This document shows positions 16,125 to 25,673 of a stretch of 64,000 nt of DNA, in pieces. Origin of the DNA: Corynebacterium sp. KPL1814 (GTDB taxonomy: Bacteria > Actinomycetota > Actinomycetes > Mycobacteriales > Mycobacteriaceae); contig NZ_KI515775.1 of the NCBI RefSeq assembly GCF_000478175.1, positions 75,797 to 139,796 on the forward strand, in the 5' to 3' direction. Within the stretch, counting starts at the first letter, position 1. Each line of letters starts with the position of its first letter. A program made the position numbers and the translations under genes. Under the pieces are notes generated by a model. The model searched no databases and had not been told where the DNA came from. It saw only the letters and a list, made by a program, of their open reading frames with translations.

Positions 16125-16812
16125 CCAAGTGCAAGCGGCGATTTCCGCCCAGCTGGATGGCGAAGAAGCGGAGCTTTCCGCAGACGTCATCGACGCCCAC
16201 CTAGAACACTGCGCGGAGTGCCGAGCGTTTCGCGATAAGGCAGCGGCGCTATCGCGTTCCTTAAGCTTCGTGGAACCGGCGGATTCCGGCATGTCGCCGC
16301 CGACGGATCTTTCTGAGGTGATCCTCGCCGGGGTAGAACCGGAGTGGAAGCGGGCATCGAGCGCCAGGCAGGCCAACCTCACGGTGGCACGCAGTGCCTT
16401 GGTAGTCATGGGACTCGTTTTTGCGGTGTGGGCCATCGTACAAGTGGTGCGCGCTTCCGGCCTCGTGCCGCTGGGCACAGAGGGTTCGGTGCTGGATCCT
16501 TCGGCCGATCCAGACCGCGCCAACCTGCTGATGGAAGGCGCGGCCGTGCGCTTTGGCATGGCGTGTGGCCTGCTGTGGAGCGCCTGGCGCCCAGCCTCTG
16601 TGACCGGGCTTTTCCCGGTATCCGCCACGATGTTTGCATTTCTTTTTGGCTTTGGCGTGCGCGATATTGCGCTCGGCACCGTCACCATGGAACAGGTCTA
16701 TTTGCTCATCGCTACCGCGCTGTCGACCATTAGTCTGGCCTGGGCGTGGGCTGCCGAGAAGGGCTACCTGGTGCGCGCGTGGTGGAAATCCTTGAACGCG
16801 CAGCCGCACTAA
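16111..16812 (+). CDS. Membrane protein with N-terminal ZAS-type anti-sigma zinc finger
   Basis: A 233-residue protein. Residues 1-45 resemble a zinc-binding anti-sigma domain with the H-x3-C-x2-C motif (His30, Cys34, Cys37). Four hydrophobic segments follow from about residue 92 (VARSALVVMGLVFAVWAIVQVV) to 220. ZAS proteins bind and inhibit extracytoplasmic-function sigma factors, yet no sigma gene is near. The gene overlaps the DoxX gene, so the two are likely one unit, possibly a redox-sensing one. Anti-sigma activity is inferred from the motif only. Confidence 0.7.
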   Translation: MLTHSQVQAAISAQLDGEEAELSADVIDAHLEHCAECRAFRDKAAALSRSLSFVEPADSGMSPPTDLSEVILAGVEPEWKRASSARQANLTVARSALVVMGLVFAVWAIVQVVRASGLVPLGTEGSVLDPSADPDRANLLMEGAAVRFGMACGLLWSAWRPASVTGLFPVSATMFAFLFGFGVRDIALGTVTMEQVYLLIATALSTISLAWAWAAEKGYLVRAWWKSLNAQPH

Positions 16813-16832
16813 GGCGAACGGGTTTCTGGCAC

Positions 16833-18419
16833 CTATTTCCAGCTGGGCAGCCACATCATGGATTGATACCAAGACTCCGGGATGATGAAGCCGTATAAGA
16901 TGGGCGCGAAGTAGAAGAACATTGCGACCACCAGCGCGAGGTAGCAGGCGGCTGCAAACGTTCCCCGCCGCATCGACCCGCCAGCGATGCGCCTAATCCA
17001 CCGCCACCTGATGGGCTTACCGCGTCCGACCATTTGGCCTAGCGTGAGGGCGAGAAGCACGATGACAAACGGGATAAACGCGGTGGCATAAAAGAAGTAC
17101 ATCTGCCGGTCAAAGGCCGCCAGCCACGGGAGAAATCCGGCCGCAAAGCCCACGAGGGGAATGAGGAAGGCGCGGTTGCGGCGGATGATAAGCGACCACA
17201 GCCCCCAAAGTACTGCGGGGACTACCAGCCACCAGATCGCCGGGGTGCCAAAGAGGTAGAGCATCTTGCGGCATTCGTCACCGCCGCTGCATTCCAGGTC
17301 CGTACTTGAGTAATACAAAATGGGCCGAGCCCCGGCCAGCCATGCCCACGGCTTGGAATCCCACGGGTGGTGGTGGCCGCCAGAAGAGGTCAAGCTGGCG
17401 TGAAAATCCAATACGGAGGAGTGGTAATAAAACCAGCCGGCCACCGGCTCCGGTAAGTGCATGAGCCAAGAGTCTTCCCCGATGGTCCCATCCACCTTGG
17501 CGTGCCGGTAGACCGCGGTCTCTGAGGCAAACCACGCGCGCCAGCTCCACGCATAAATCATTACTGGCACGGCTACCAGGGAGGCGAGTGCTGCGGGCGT
17601 ATCGCGAATGAGCGTGCCCACAATGTAGCGGCGAATGCCATACTTGCGGCGCAGCGCGAGGTCGCTAAGGACGCAGAGCAGGCCGAAAAACATGATGTAG
17701 TACAGCCCAGACCATTTCACGGCAAGTGATAGGCCTAAAAAGACTCCGGCGGTAAAGCGCCACCACCGGAAGCCAAAGCGTGGCCCGAATGGGGAGGTGC
17801 CCATCCCGCCGCTTAGCAGGGCGTGGTGGAGGCACTCGCGCATCTGTTGATGGTCGCGGGCTAGTGCCCACGCTGCGGCCACGATGAAAAAGACCTGGAA
17901 GATATCCAGCATGCCGAATTTCGCAGAAACCAAGAGGACGCCATCGCAGACGGCCAGAATGCCGGCAAAGGTGGCCACTTGCCAGGAAAAGGACAACCGG
18001 CGGGCCAGCGCCATGGTCATCAGCACGGTGCCGACGCCGAAGAGGGCCGTCATCAAGCGCCAGCCCAGCGGGGTATAACCAAAGACCCATTCCGAAATGG
18101 CAATGATCTGCTTGCCCAGCGGCGGGTGAACCACGAGCCCAAAGCCCGGGTTGGTCTCGATGCCGCCGATGAATAAGTTATCCCAGCTTTTGACCATGTC
18201 CCAGGCCTGGGGAACGTAGTGCTTTTCATCGAAGACGGGAGTGCCCTGTGATACCGGCGCGGTAAGGCCCACGAACCGCGTGATCAGTGCGAGAACGGCG
18301 ATGATGCCGGTGCTTATCCAATCGGCCTTGCCCCACGTGTAGGTGCGCGGTGCCGGCGGCATCACGCGGTTATGCGGGGTGCGCGGTGAGCTAGAGGGGG
18401 CAGCGGTAGCAATAGTCAC
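16833..18419 (-). CDS. pmt: Protein O-mannosyltransferase Pmt
   Basis: A 528-residue polytopic membrane glycosyltransferase of the GT39 family. It has the first-loop acidic motif TPVFDEKHYVPQAWDM, an HPPLGK motif, and the HHHPWDSKPWAWL segment near residue 350. It transfers mannose from polyprenyl phosphate to Ser/Thr of secreted proteins as they leave through Sec. A GTG at 18419 was chosen because TAAACT lies exactly seven bases upstream; a start at 18458 would add 13 residues and overlap the promoter. It is divergent from rsmI. Confidence 0.92.
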   Translation of the reverse strand: MTIATAAPSSSPRTPHNRVMPPAPRTYTWGKADWISTGIIAVLALITRFVGLTAPVSQGTPVFDEKHYVPQAWDMVKSWDNLFIGGIETNPGFGLVVHPPLGKQIIAISEWVFGYTPLGWRLMTALFGVGTVLMTMALARRLSFSWQVATFAGILAVCDGVLLVSAKFGMLDIFQVFFIVAAAWALARDHQQMRECLHHALLSGGMGTSPFGPRFGFRWWRFTAGVFLGLSLAVKWSGLYYIMFFGLLCVLSDLALRRKYGIRRYIVGTLIRDTPAALASLVAVPVMIYAWSWRAWFASETAVYRHAKVDGTIGEDSWLMHLPEPVAGWFYYHSSVLDFHASLTSSGGHHHPWDSKPWAWLAGARPILYYSSTDLECSGGDECRKMLYLFGTPAIWWLVVPAVLWGLWSLIIRRNRAFLIPLVGFAAGFLPWLAAFDRQMYFFYATAFIPFVIVLLALTLGQMVGRGKPIRWRWIRRIAGGSMRRGTFAAACYLALVVAMFFYFAPILYGFIIPESWYQSMMWLPSWK

Positions 18420-18432
18420 GAAAAAGAGTTTA
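18420..18432 (-). promoter_or_regulatory. Leaderless promoter of pmt
   Basis: Minus-strand TAAACT, seven bases (CTTTTTC), then GTG. Confidence 0.5.
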
Positions 18433-18482
18433 GGCGACGAGCCTGCGCGCGGGTGCATAGGAGAATGTGGAATGCTAGAGGC

Positions 18483-19331
18483 ATGTCAGCTTTAGGTCTG
18501 GAACCACTTCCGCGCGGCGTCATTCTTGCCGCCACGCCCTTGGGAAATGTCGGTGATACCTCGGCGCGCCTGATGCAGGCATTGGCGCATGCTGATGTCA
18601 TCGCTGCCGAAGATACCCGCCGCGTGCGCAACCTGGCGCAGGCCCTGGGCATCGAGATTTCCGGTACCGTGGTGTCCAATTTCGACCACAATGAGCAGGC
18701 GCGTGCGCAGCAGCTTATCGATGCCGCCCAGCACGGCACCGTCCTCGTGGTCACCGACGCCGGCATGCCGATTATTTCCGATCCAGGCCTGTCTCTAGTG
18801 GCCGCGGCCGCCGAACGCGATATTCCCGTGACGTGTTTCCCAGGCCCCTCGGCGGTGCCTACGGCGCTCGCCCTCTCTGGCCTGGGCGTGGGCCACTTCC
18901 TCTTTGATGCATTTCCGCCGCGCAAGCCCGGCCCGCGAAAGGCGTGGCTGGAATCGCTGCGCAATGAAAAGCGCGCCATCGTATTTTTTGAATCGCCCCA
19001 CCGCATCGCCGAGACGCTTGCCGATGCCACCCAGGTTCTCGGCGGCGATCGCCCCGCCGCGGTATGCCGCGAGCTGACCAAGACGTATGAGGAGGTGCGC
19101 CGCGGCCCGCTAGCTGAGCTGGCCGAGTGGGCGAGCGAGGGAGTCAAGGGCGAAATTACCGTGGTCATCGAAGGCGGAACCGGCGCTGCCGTGACCGCCG
19201 CTGACCTTGTCCCGCAGGCCTTGGAGTTGGCCGCGGCCGGCATGCGCTTGAAGGACGCGTGCAAGCAGGCCGCCAAGGGGACTGGGGTATCCAATCGGGA
19301 GTTATACGATGCCGCTTTGGATGCCCGCTGA
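18483..19331 (+). CDS. rsmI: 16S rRNA 2'-O-methyltransferase RsmI (C1402)
   Basis: A 282-residue SAM-dependent enzyme of the tetrapyrrole-methylase fold that modifies C1402 in the decoding centre. Visible motifs: ILAATPLGNVGDTSAR at the N-terminus, AAEDTRR, VVTDAGMPIISDPG and the FPGPSAVPTALALSG loop, then FFESPHRIAETL. Upstream there is AATGCT six bases before the ATG and no Shine-Dalgarno sequence, so translation may be leaderless. It sits between pmt and betP, an order shared with C. glutamicum. Confidence 0.94.
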   Translation: MSALGLEPLPRGVILAATPLGNVGDTSARLMQALAHADVIAAEDTRRVRNLAQALGIEISGTVVSNFDHNEQARAQQLIDAAQHGTVLVVTDAGMPIISDPGLSLVAAAAERDIPVTCFPGPSAVPTALALSGLGVGHFLFDAFPPRKPGPRKAWLESLRNEKRAIVFFESPHRIAETLADATQVLGGDRPAAVCRELTKTYEEVRRGPLAELAEWASEGVKGEITVVIEGGTGAAVTAADLVPQALELAAAGMRLKDACKQAAKGTGVSNRELYDAALDAR

Positions 19332-19613
19332 CTGCCCGCTAGTTGAGCACTTGTTGAATCGTACGCAGGTTATTTCTATGCGCTGTATAAACGGTCACAA
19401 TTGGTCGTGCTAACAGTAGGTTTCACGCTTCTATATGTGTTATCGAATCGTTATCTTGCTCGGGCGTGTGGCGCCTAAAAGCCGTCTACGTGGGGATATG
19501 CGGCTTATAAGTGTGCAGGAAGCATTAAGGAAATGCTCAAAAATGTGCATAAGCTGGGGTTTTGGTAACAAAACGGTTTGAAAAATTGGGGGCATAACAC
19601 CACTGTAGAGAGC
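19332..19613. other. Intergenic region before betP
   Basis: About 280 bases with no gene. The region holds the octamer GGTAACAA (19564-19571) exactly 50 bases before the betP start; the same octamer occurs 50 bases before rpf2. CATAAC (19593-19598) could be the -10, with a short leader to the ATG. Confidence 0.4.
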
Positions 19614-21470
19614 ATGACTAGTACTGAAAATAACGGCACTGGCGTGCCCGAAGAAGGGAAGGGGCCCAGCGAAGCGCCTGCTGGGACCACTTCTACTGCT
19701 TCGAGCGAGCAGCCGATTGAGGATTATCAAACGGTAGAAGAGGCACTGGATGAACAGACGGCGACGAGCCAGATCCAGGACATGATCAACTCTGAGGGGT
19801 TCCACCCCGAAGAGTATGACGACCCGGAAATCGAAGTTGCTGCGGACCGCGATAATATCCCGATTGACTGGACCATCATGGGTATTGCGGGTGTTCTCGT
19901 TGCCGCCATCGTTATCTGGGGCCTTGCCGCCCCGGATAACTTCGCCGACTTTTCTTCCGCGGCCCTGACGTGGGTCGTCGATAAGTTCGGTTGGGCTTAC
20001 GTGCTCTTTGGCACCGTCTTCGTGGCCTTCGTGATCTTTATTGCTTCCTCCAAGTTTGGCTCCATCAAGTTGGGCCACATTAACGAGGAACCGGAGTTTT
20101 CCACGCCTTCGTGGATCGCCATGATGTTCGCTGCGGGTATGGGCATTGGCCTCATGTTCTACGGTGCTTCCGAGCCGCTGGCGAACTACCGCGACGGTAC
20201 GCCCGGCCGAGGAACGGAAAACGTGGGCTCATCCATGGCCTACGCCATGTTCCACTGGACGCTGCACCCCTGGGCTGTTTACGCCATTGTTGGTTTGGCC
20301 ATCGCGTACTCGACCTACCGCATCGGCCGCAAGCAGCTGCTAAGTCAGACCTTCGTGCCGCTCATCGGTGAGCGCCGCGCCAACGGCGGATTGGGCAAGT
20401 TCATTGACATCCTGTCCATCTTCGCCACCGTCTTCGGTACCGCTTGTTCCCTGGGCTTGGGCGCGCTGCAGATTCAGGCAGGCCTGGAAGCTTCCGGCAT
20501 CATCGATAACCCAACCCAGTCCGTGGTTATCGGCATTGTCTTGGTCTTGACCCTGGCCTTCTTGCTGTCCGCACTTTCCGGTGTGGGCAAGGGTATTCAG
20601 TACGTGTCCAATGCCAACATGGTCTTGGCTGCGGTGCTGGCCATCTTCGTCTTCATCTTGGGCCCAACCGTGACCATCCTGAACCAGATTCCGGGATCCA
20701 TCGGTAACTACTTCAACTACTTCACCGAGATGATCGGCCGTACCGCAGAGTCCGAGAACGGTACCGCCGGTGAGTGGCTGTCTGGCTACACCATCTTCTA
20801 CTGGGCATGGTGGGTCTCCTGGTCCCCATTCGTGGGCATGTTCTTGGCGCGCATTTCCCGCGGCCGCTCCGTCCGCGAGTTCTGCTTGGGCGTCCTGCTC
20901 ATCCCAGCCGGCGTTTCCACCCTGTGGTTCGCCATCTTCGGCGGCACCGCAATCCACATGGAGCAAAACGGCGAATCCATCACCGGCGAATCCGCCGAGG
21001 TAGAGCTGTTTAACCTCCTGCACAACCTGCCTGGTGGCTTCATTGCCGGCGTTGTCGCCGTCATCTTGCTGGCCACCTTCTTCATTACCTCCGCGGACTC
21101 CGCGTCCACCGTGATGGGTTCGATGACACAAAATGGTGCCGCAACCGCGAAGCCGTGGCTATCCGCCCTGTGGGGTGCTCTGACCGCAGCCGTTGGTTTG
21201 ACCCTGCTCTTGGTTAATGAGGATGCACTGTCCAACCTGCAGAATGTCACCATCGTGGCGGCGCTGCCGTTCTTGTTCATCGTCATTGGCCTGATGTTCG
21301 CCATTTACAAGGACTTGAGCCAGGACATCATTTACCTCGAGTACCGCGAGGCGCAGCAGTTCCAGCGCAAGATGGCCCGCGAGCGCCGCTTGCACCGCGA
21401 CTACCAGCGCACGCAGGTGCTCAAGAAGCGCCGCAACGAGCGTTTGAAGAACCCGATGAAGCGCAAGTAG
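19614..21470 (+). CDS. betP: Glycine betaine BCCT transporter, BetP type
   Basis: A 618-residue Na+-coupled osmolyte importer. An acidic N-terminal extension (~1-80) is followed by 12 helices. The betaine-type glycine motif [12 protein letters not shown] lies at residues 173-184 (GMGIG 175-179), and the aromatic box [14 protein letters not shown] includes Trp397, Trp399, Trp400 and Trp403. The last ~50 residues are strongly basic ([18 protein letters not shown] onward), as in the BetP osmosensing tail. It lies next to metG as in C. glutamicum. The ATG at 19614 is preferred to a TTG 12 codons earlier. Expression should rise at high osmolarity. Confidence 0.92.
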   Translation: MTSTENNGTGVPEEGKGPSEAPAGTTSTASSEQPIEDYQTVEEALDEQTATSQIQDMINSEGFHPEEYDDPEIEVAADRDNIPIDWTIMGIAGVLVAAIVIWGLAAPDNFADFSSAALTWVVDKFGWAYVLFGTVFVAFVIFIASSKFGSIKLGHINEEPEFSTPSWIAMMFAAGMGIGLMFYGASEPLANYRDGTPGRGTENVGSSMAYAMFHWTLHPWAVYAIVGLAIAYSTYRIGRKQLLSQTFVPLIGERRANGGLGKFIDILSIFATVFGTACSLGLGALQIQAGLEASGIIDNPTQSVVIGIVLVLTLAFLLSALSGVGKGIQYVSNANMVLAAVLAIFVFILGPTVTILNQIPGSIGNYFNYFTEMIGRTAESENGTAGEWLSGYTIFYWAWWVSWSPFVGMFLARISRGRSVREFCLGVLLIPAGVSTLWFAIFGGTAIHMEQNGESITGESAEVELFNLLHNLPGGFIAGVVAVILLATFFITSADSASTVMGSMTQNGAATAKPWLSALWGALTAAVGLTLLLVNEDALSNLQNVTIVAALPFLFIVIGLMFAIYKDLSQDIIYLEYREAQQFQRKMARERRLHRDYQRTQVLKKRRNERLKNPMKRK

Positions 21471-21496
21471 ATAGAGCATCTACCGCCTTCGGTAGC

Positions 21497-21541
21497 AGCG
21501 CCCGCCGCTTTCCCATACTTGGGAGGGAGGCGGGCGCTTTT
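21497..21541 (+). terminator. Intrinsic terminator after betP
   Basis: AGCGCCCGCC (21497-21506) pairs with GGCGGGCGCT (21529-21538), followed by TTTT. Confidence 0.85.
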
Positions 21542-21591
21542 CGGTGGTAGAGATAATGTGCCCTCAACGTGTGTTCGTGCAGGTGCTTCGA

Positions 21592-21604
21592 TAAACTGGA
21601 CTCC
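21592..21604 (+). promoter_or_regulatory. Leaderless promoter of metG
   Basis: TAAACT (21592-21597), seven bases (GGACTCC), then ATG. Confidence 0.55.
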
Positions 21605-23437
21605 ATGACTGAGTCTTTAGTAGTAAATGTTGCCTGGCCATACGCCAATGGCCCGCGCCATATCGGTCACGTGGCTGGTTTTGGCGTTCCCTCTGACGTA
21701 TTCGCCCGGTTCCAGCGAATGCGTGGCCGCAACGTACTCATGGTCTCCGGCACGGATGAGCACGGCACCCCGTTGCTGGTCCAGGCCGATAAGGAAGGCG
21801 TATCCGTCCGCGAACTCGCGGACCGCTATAACCGCCAGATTGTCAACGATCTGGCCAACCTCGGCTTGTCGTACGACCTTTTTACCCGCACCACCACCCG
21901 CAACCACTACTCGGTGGTGCAGGAGCTGTTCAAGGGGCTCAATGAGAACGGCTACATGCTGAAAGAGACCACCAAGGGGGCAATTTCTCCATCCACCGGC
22001 CGCACGCTGCCGGACCGCTATATCGAGGGCACGTGCCCCATTTGCGGTGCGGATGGGGCCCGCGGTGACCAGTGCGATAACTGCGGTAACCAGCTGGACC
22101 CAGTAGACCTCATTGATCCGGTATCCAAGATCAACGGCGAAACGCCGCAGTTCGTGGAAACCGAGCACTTCCTATTAGATCTGCCATCGCTGAAGGACGA
22201 GCTGCAAAAGTGGCTTTCTACCCGCGAGGATTGGCGCCCGAACGTGCTAAAGTTCTCCCTCAACCTGCTGGAGGACATGCGCCCGCGCACCATGACCCGC
22301 GATATTGACTGGGGCATTCCCATTCCGGTGGAAGGCTGGCAGGACAATAACGCGAAGAAACTATACGTGTGGTTCGACGCCGTCGTGGGCTACCTGTCCG
22401 CCTCCATCGAGTGGGCGCACCGCACCGGCCAGCCGGAGGCGTGGAAGGAATTCTGGCAGGACCCAGAAACCCGTCATTACTACTTCCAGGGCAAGGACAA
22501 TATCACCTTCCACTCGCAGATCTGGCCGGCGGAATTGCTGGGCTATGCCGGAAAGGGTGCCAAGGGCGGCGAGCTGCACCAGTACGGTGAGTTGGACCTG
22601 CCCACGGAAATCGTCTCCTCGGAATACTTAACGATGTCCGGCTCAAAGTTCTCCTCCTCCAAGGGCGTGGTGATCTACGTTAAAGACTTCCTAGCGGAGT
22701 TTGGCCCGGATCCGCTGCGCTACTTCATCGCCGTGGCTGGTCCCGAAAACAACGACGCGGACTTTACATGGGATGAATTCGTGCGCCGCGTCAATAATGA
22801 GTTGGCCAATGGCTGGGGCAACCTGGTCAACCGCACCGTGTCCATGGCGCACAAGAACTTTGGAGAGGTTCCGGTCCCGGCGGCCCTAGAGGAGCGCGAC
22901 GAGGCCATTTTGCAGCTGGCGGAGGAGACCTTTACCACCGCCGGTAACCTGCTGGAGCAATCCAAGTTTAAGCAGGCCATCGTCTCCATCATGCACGTGG
23001 TGGGCGAGGCGAATGCGTATATCGCCTCCCAGGAGCCGTGGAAGTTGGCCAAGGATGAAACTCAACGCGAGCGCCTGGCCACCGTTTTGTGGACCGCTCT
23101 GCAGGTCGTGTCTGACTGCAACGTCATGCTCACCCCGTTCCTGCCGTTTACCGCGCAGAAGGTGCACGAGACCTTGGGCCGCACCGGCGAATGGGCCGCG
23201 CAGCCTGAGGTGCGCGAGGTCAAGGACGATATCCCGGTTGAGCTCGTGGGCGCGGGGCTTCCCCCAGAAAACCACGAATATCCTGTCATTATGGGTGACT
23301 ACACCCAGCAGCAGGCCAAGTGGGAGCGCATCCAGGTGGCACCAGGTACTACCTTGGCAAAACCGAAGCCGCTGATTTCCAAGCTGGATCCAGAGCTCGG
23401 CGAAACCGGCCCGGAATGGGCGCCGGTGATGAACTAG
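21605..23437 (+). CDS. metG: Methionyl-tRNA synthetase
   Basis: A 610-residue class I aminoacyl-tRNA synthetase. The HIGH motif appears as [11 protein letters not shown] near residue 20, the catalytic KMSKS loop as KFSSSKG, and a four-cysteine zinc knuckle (CPICGADG, then CDNCG) lies in the connective peptide. C-terminal residues form the anticodon-binding helix bundle; the dimerisation domain of longer MetRS forms is absent. The start is fixed by a TANNNT box seven bases upstream; an in-frame ATG 12 codons earlier lies inside that promoter. A strong terminator follows. Confidence 0.96.
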   Translation: MTESLVVNVAWPYANGPRHIGHVAGFGVPSDVFARFQRMRGRNVLMVSGTDEHGTPLLVQADKEGVSVRELADRYNRQIVNDLANLGLSYDLFTRTTTRNHYSVVQELFKGLNENGYMLKETTKGAISPSTGRTLPDRYIEGTCPICGADGARGDQCDNCGNQLDPVDLIDPVSKINGETPQFVETEHFLLDLPSLKDELQKWLSTREDWRPNVLKFSLNLLEDMRPRTMTRDIDWGIPIPVEGWQDNNAKKLYVWFDAVVGYLSASIEWAHRTGQPEAWKEFWQDPETRHYYFQGKDNITFHSQIWPAELLGYAGKGAKGGELHQYGELDLPTEIVSSEYLTMSGSKFSSSKGVVIYVKDFLAEFGPDPLRYFIAVAGPENNDADFTWDEFVRRVNNELANGWGNLVNRTVSMAHKNFGEVPVPAALEERDEAILQLAEETFTTAGNLLEQSKFKQAIVSIMHVVGEANAYIASQEPWKLAKDETQRERLATVLWTALQVVSDCNVMLTPFLPFTAQKVHETLGRTGEWAAQPEVREVKDDIPVELVGAGLPPENHEYPVIMGDYTQQQAKWERIQVAPGTTLAKPKPLISKLDPELGETGPEWAPVMN

Positions 23438-23464
23438 CGCGGTAACGTCCCGCTAGATACACAC

Positions 23465-23510
23465 AGCGCGGTGGCCAGTCCCAATGAAAAGGGAAGGCCA
23501 CCGCGCTTTT
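23465..23510. terminator. Bidirectional terminator between metG and a GNAT gene
   Basis: AGCGCGGTGGCC (23465-23476) pairs with GGCCACCGCGCT, followed by TTTT on the plus strand. The flanking genes converge. Confidence 0.85.
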
Positions 23511-23531
23511 GCTATGCCTTAAAGGTTCTGC

Positions 23532-24032
23532 CTAGTGCTGGAAATCGCGCTGCAGGTGAACCAGGCCTAGGCGCACGCCGTCCTTGGTGTGGATATTGGG
23601 CATGCGGCCAGTTTCTGTGAACCCAAATTTCTTGTGCAGCGCAATGGAACCGGCATTGGTATCCACGATGTAGGTAATCATGGTTTCGATATAGGGATCG
23701 TCGGCGGCAATGTCCATGAGGGCATCGAGAAGCTCAGAGCCTACGCCCTTGCCCTGGGCGACGGGGGAGATGTATACGGAATCTTCGACGGTGCCGTAAT
23801 AGATGGCGGGCGTGACGAATTGAAAGTAGGCGGCCCAGCCGATGATTTCATCATCGTCTACGGCAACGAGCACGGGCGAGCCCGCCTTGGACATGTCCTT
23901 CAGCCAATCTTCGCGGTCAGAGACCTCTTCTTGCCAGGTAATGAGGTTATTCGCCGGTTTAGCGGCGGAGGCAGCATTGTAGATGGCGGAAATGGAGGGG
24001 GCATCGGCAAGCTCGGCGGGGCGAATATGCAT
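23532..24032 (-). CDS. GNAT-family N-acetyltransferase
   Basis: A 166-residue acetyltransferase of the phosphinothricin/Pat-like group. The acetyl-CoA loop VYISPVAQGKGVGSELLDAL and the late HKKFGFTETGRM motif are clear. The ATG follows AAAGGA. It lies seven bases downstream of another GNAT gene that is similar in layout (same start IRPA, same AQGxGVG and LHxKFGF motifs), so the pair looks like a tandem duplication that has diverged. Substrate unknown. Confidence 0.85.
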   Translation of the reverse strand: MHIRPAELADAPSISAIYNAASAAKPANNLITWQEEVSDREDWLKDMSKAGSPVLVAVDDDEIIGWAAYFQFVTPAIYYGTVEDSVYISPVAQGKGVGSELLDALMDIAADDPYIETMITYIVDTNAGSIALHKKFGFTETGRMPNIHTKDGVRLGLVHLQRDFQH

Positions 24033-24042
24033 CAAAAGTCCT

Positions 24043-24537
24043 TTACACCAGAAGTTCTAAGTGGGTGAGGCTAAGCCAGTGATCGAATTTGTAGGTTACC
24101 TCTTTGAGAGTTCCCACGTTTTCAAACCCGAACTTTTCATGCAACTTTAATGATGCCGTATTAGTAGACACGATCAAGGCGAGCAGCGAATGCACCTTGT
24201 CATCCGCCCGGGCGCGGTCTACCAGCTCACCCATAAGGGCGGTGCCCACGCCTTGGCCCTGGGCATTGGGGGAAAGGTAAATCGTGGTTTCATAGCAGCC
24301 CTGCCAGATACGGGGATCGCGGTAGGGGTGGTAGAGCGCCCAGCCCAAGTATTCGCCAGCATCGGTTTCGGCAACGAGGAAGGGACAGTCCATGTCCTGG
24401 ATGTGGCGCAGGTGTTCTTCGCGCTCAGCCACGGTGACTGGGGTGGAGTTAAAGATGACGTCGGTATGCTCGATGGCCCAGTTGAGGGTATCGGTTATGG
24501 CGGGGACATCGCTCAGGTCCGCTGGTCTGATCAACAT
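24043..24537 (-). CDS. GNAT-family N-acetyltransferase, first of a tandem pair
   Basis: A 164-residue acetyltransferase, MLIRPADLSDVPAITDTLNW onward, with YLSPNAQGQGVGTALMGELV and LKLHEKFGFENVG. The short ATG start is preferred over longer versions because TAATAT lies eight bases upstream and the family begins at this point. It shares a 25-base divergent promoter region with tatD. Confidence 0.85.
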   Translation of the reverse strand: MLIRPADLSDVPAITDTLNWAIEHTDVIFNSTPVTVAEREEHLRHIQDMDCPFLVAETDAGEYLGWALYHPYRDPRIWQGCYETTIYLSPNAQGQGVGTALMGELVDRARADDKVHSLLALIVSTNTASLKLHEKFGFENVGTLKEVTYKFDHWLSLTHLELLV

Positions 24538-24562
24538 AGCTGCCAATATTACAATTGCGGGT
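24538..24562. promoter_or_regulatory. Overlapping divergent leaderless promoters of tatD and the GNAT pair
   Basis: Plus-strand TACAAT (24550-24555) lies seven bases before the tatD ATG. Minus-strand TAATAT (24546-24551) lies eight bases before the GNAT ATG. The two hexamers overlap by two base pairs within a 25-bp gap. Confidence 0.55.
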
Positions 24563-25402
24563 ATGTCTAAAAAGAAGCCACGTCCTACTCCCATTCCGGC
24601 CCCAGGGCTCAGCGGGCTCAGTGATGCGCATACCCACCTTTTCTCGCATAAAGATACCGATGCGGTGCTGGTCAATCGCGCCCGCGCAGCCGGGGTATCC
24701 CGCCTGGTAACGGTAGGCGATGACCGCCGCGAATCCGAAGCGGCTCTTGCCACCGCGCGCGCATTTCCCAATGTCTACGCTGCCTGCGCCATCCATCCAG
24801 TGCGGGCAAATGAGTTAGATACACCCACCAAGGCCGCTTTGGAGGACATGGTGGCGGATCCGCAGTGCGTGGCGGTGGGGGAGACCGGCATGGACGCCTA
24901 CTGGGTTCACCACGAACCGGAGACCACCGCGAGCTTGATCCAGCAAGAAGAATCCCTGCGCTGGCATATCGATCTGGCGGTGCGCACCGGCAAGACGCTT
25001 ATGATCCATAACCGCGAGGCGGATGAGGATTTGCTGCGCATTCTTGCCGATGCCCCCGCGCCCGCCACCGTCATGCTCCACTGCTTCTCCTCGCCGCTGC
25101 GGGTAGCAGAAGAAGCACTCGAGCGAGGCTACGTGTTGTCCTTTGCTGGCAATGTCACCTTCAAGCGCAATGCGGAACTGCGCCAGGCGGCGGCGCTGGC
25201 CCCGGCGGGACAATTGCTGGTGGAAACCGATGCGCCGTTTATGACCCCAGAGCCGTTCCGCGGGCAGCGCAATGAGCCTTCCCTGATCGGACACACCTAT
25301 GACTGCATTGCCCGGGCGCGCCACCAGACCACTCAGGCTTTGGCGGCGGAGGTCAACGAGACTTTTGATCGCGTGTATGGGATTAACACGGAAGATGAGT
25401 GA
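24563..25402 (+). CDS. tatD: TatD-family metal-dependent DNase
   Basis: A 279-residue TIM-barrel hydrolase. Metal-binding residues are visible in order: SDAHTHL (H-x-H), VGETGMD (Glu), MIHNREA (His), MLHCFSS (His) and VETDAPFM (Asp). TatD enzymes degrade DNA 3'-5' and act in repair or clearance of DNA. The gene precedes rpf2, rsmA and ispE in an order common to actinobacteria. Confidence 0.93.
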   Translation: MSKKKPRPTPIPAPGLSGLSDAHTHLFSHKDTDAVLVNRARAAGVSRLVTVGDDRRESEAALATARAFPNVYAACAIHPVRANELDTPTKAALEDMVADPQCVAVGETGMDAYWVHHEPETTASLIQQEESLRWHIDLAVRTGKTLMIHNREADEDLLRILADAPAPATVMLHCFSSPLRVAEEALERGYVLSFAGNVTFKRNAELRQAAALAPAGQLLVETDAPFMTPEPFRGQRNEPSLIGHTYDCIARARHQTTQALAAEVNETFDRVYGINTEDE

Positions 25403-25673
25403 GGAGTGTCACAAAATTAAACCCGCTGGTCGCTGGTGGTATGGGTGCTTGATGTGACAACTGTTTTCGCCAGTTATAGCTGTGGCGCAACGTTTCTCGA
25501 CTTTCCTTACTCGTTATCGTATTGTTATTGATTGTTCGTTGAGGCTTTATGTCTCTACCTTCCCACCGCGCTGCTCCACAGTCGGGGCAGTAGCGGGCAC
25601 CGCCGCTGGTTTCCCTAGCCAGCGGTAACAATTCTGATACTGGATAGACAGCACTACCGGAGATTAACTACAC
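25403..25673. other. Intergenic region before rpf2
   Basis: About 270 bases with no gene. It contains a hairpin with arms CCGCTGG (25603-25609) and CCAGCGG (25619-25625) and, overlapping its end, GGTAACAA (25624-25631). A half-palindromic TGTGACAACTG near 25455 is only a partial match to a GlxR-type site. A long leader is typical of rpf genes, some of which carry c-di-AMP riboswitches elsewhere in actinobacteria; no clear match is seen. Confidence 0.4.

Noticed and set aside
25561..25673. Possible c-di-AMP riboswitch before rpf2
   Set aside because: Only one hairpin could be seen and the conserved ydaO bases were not recognised.
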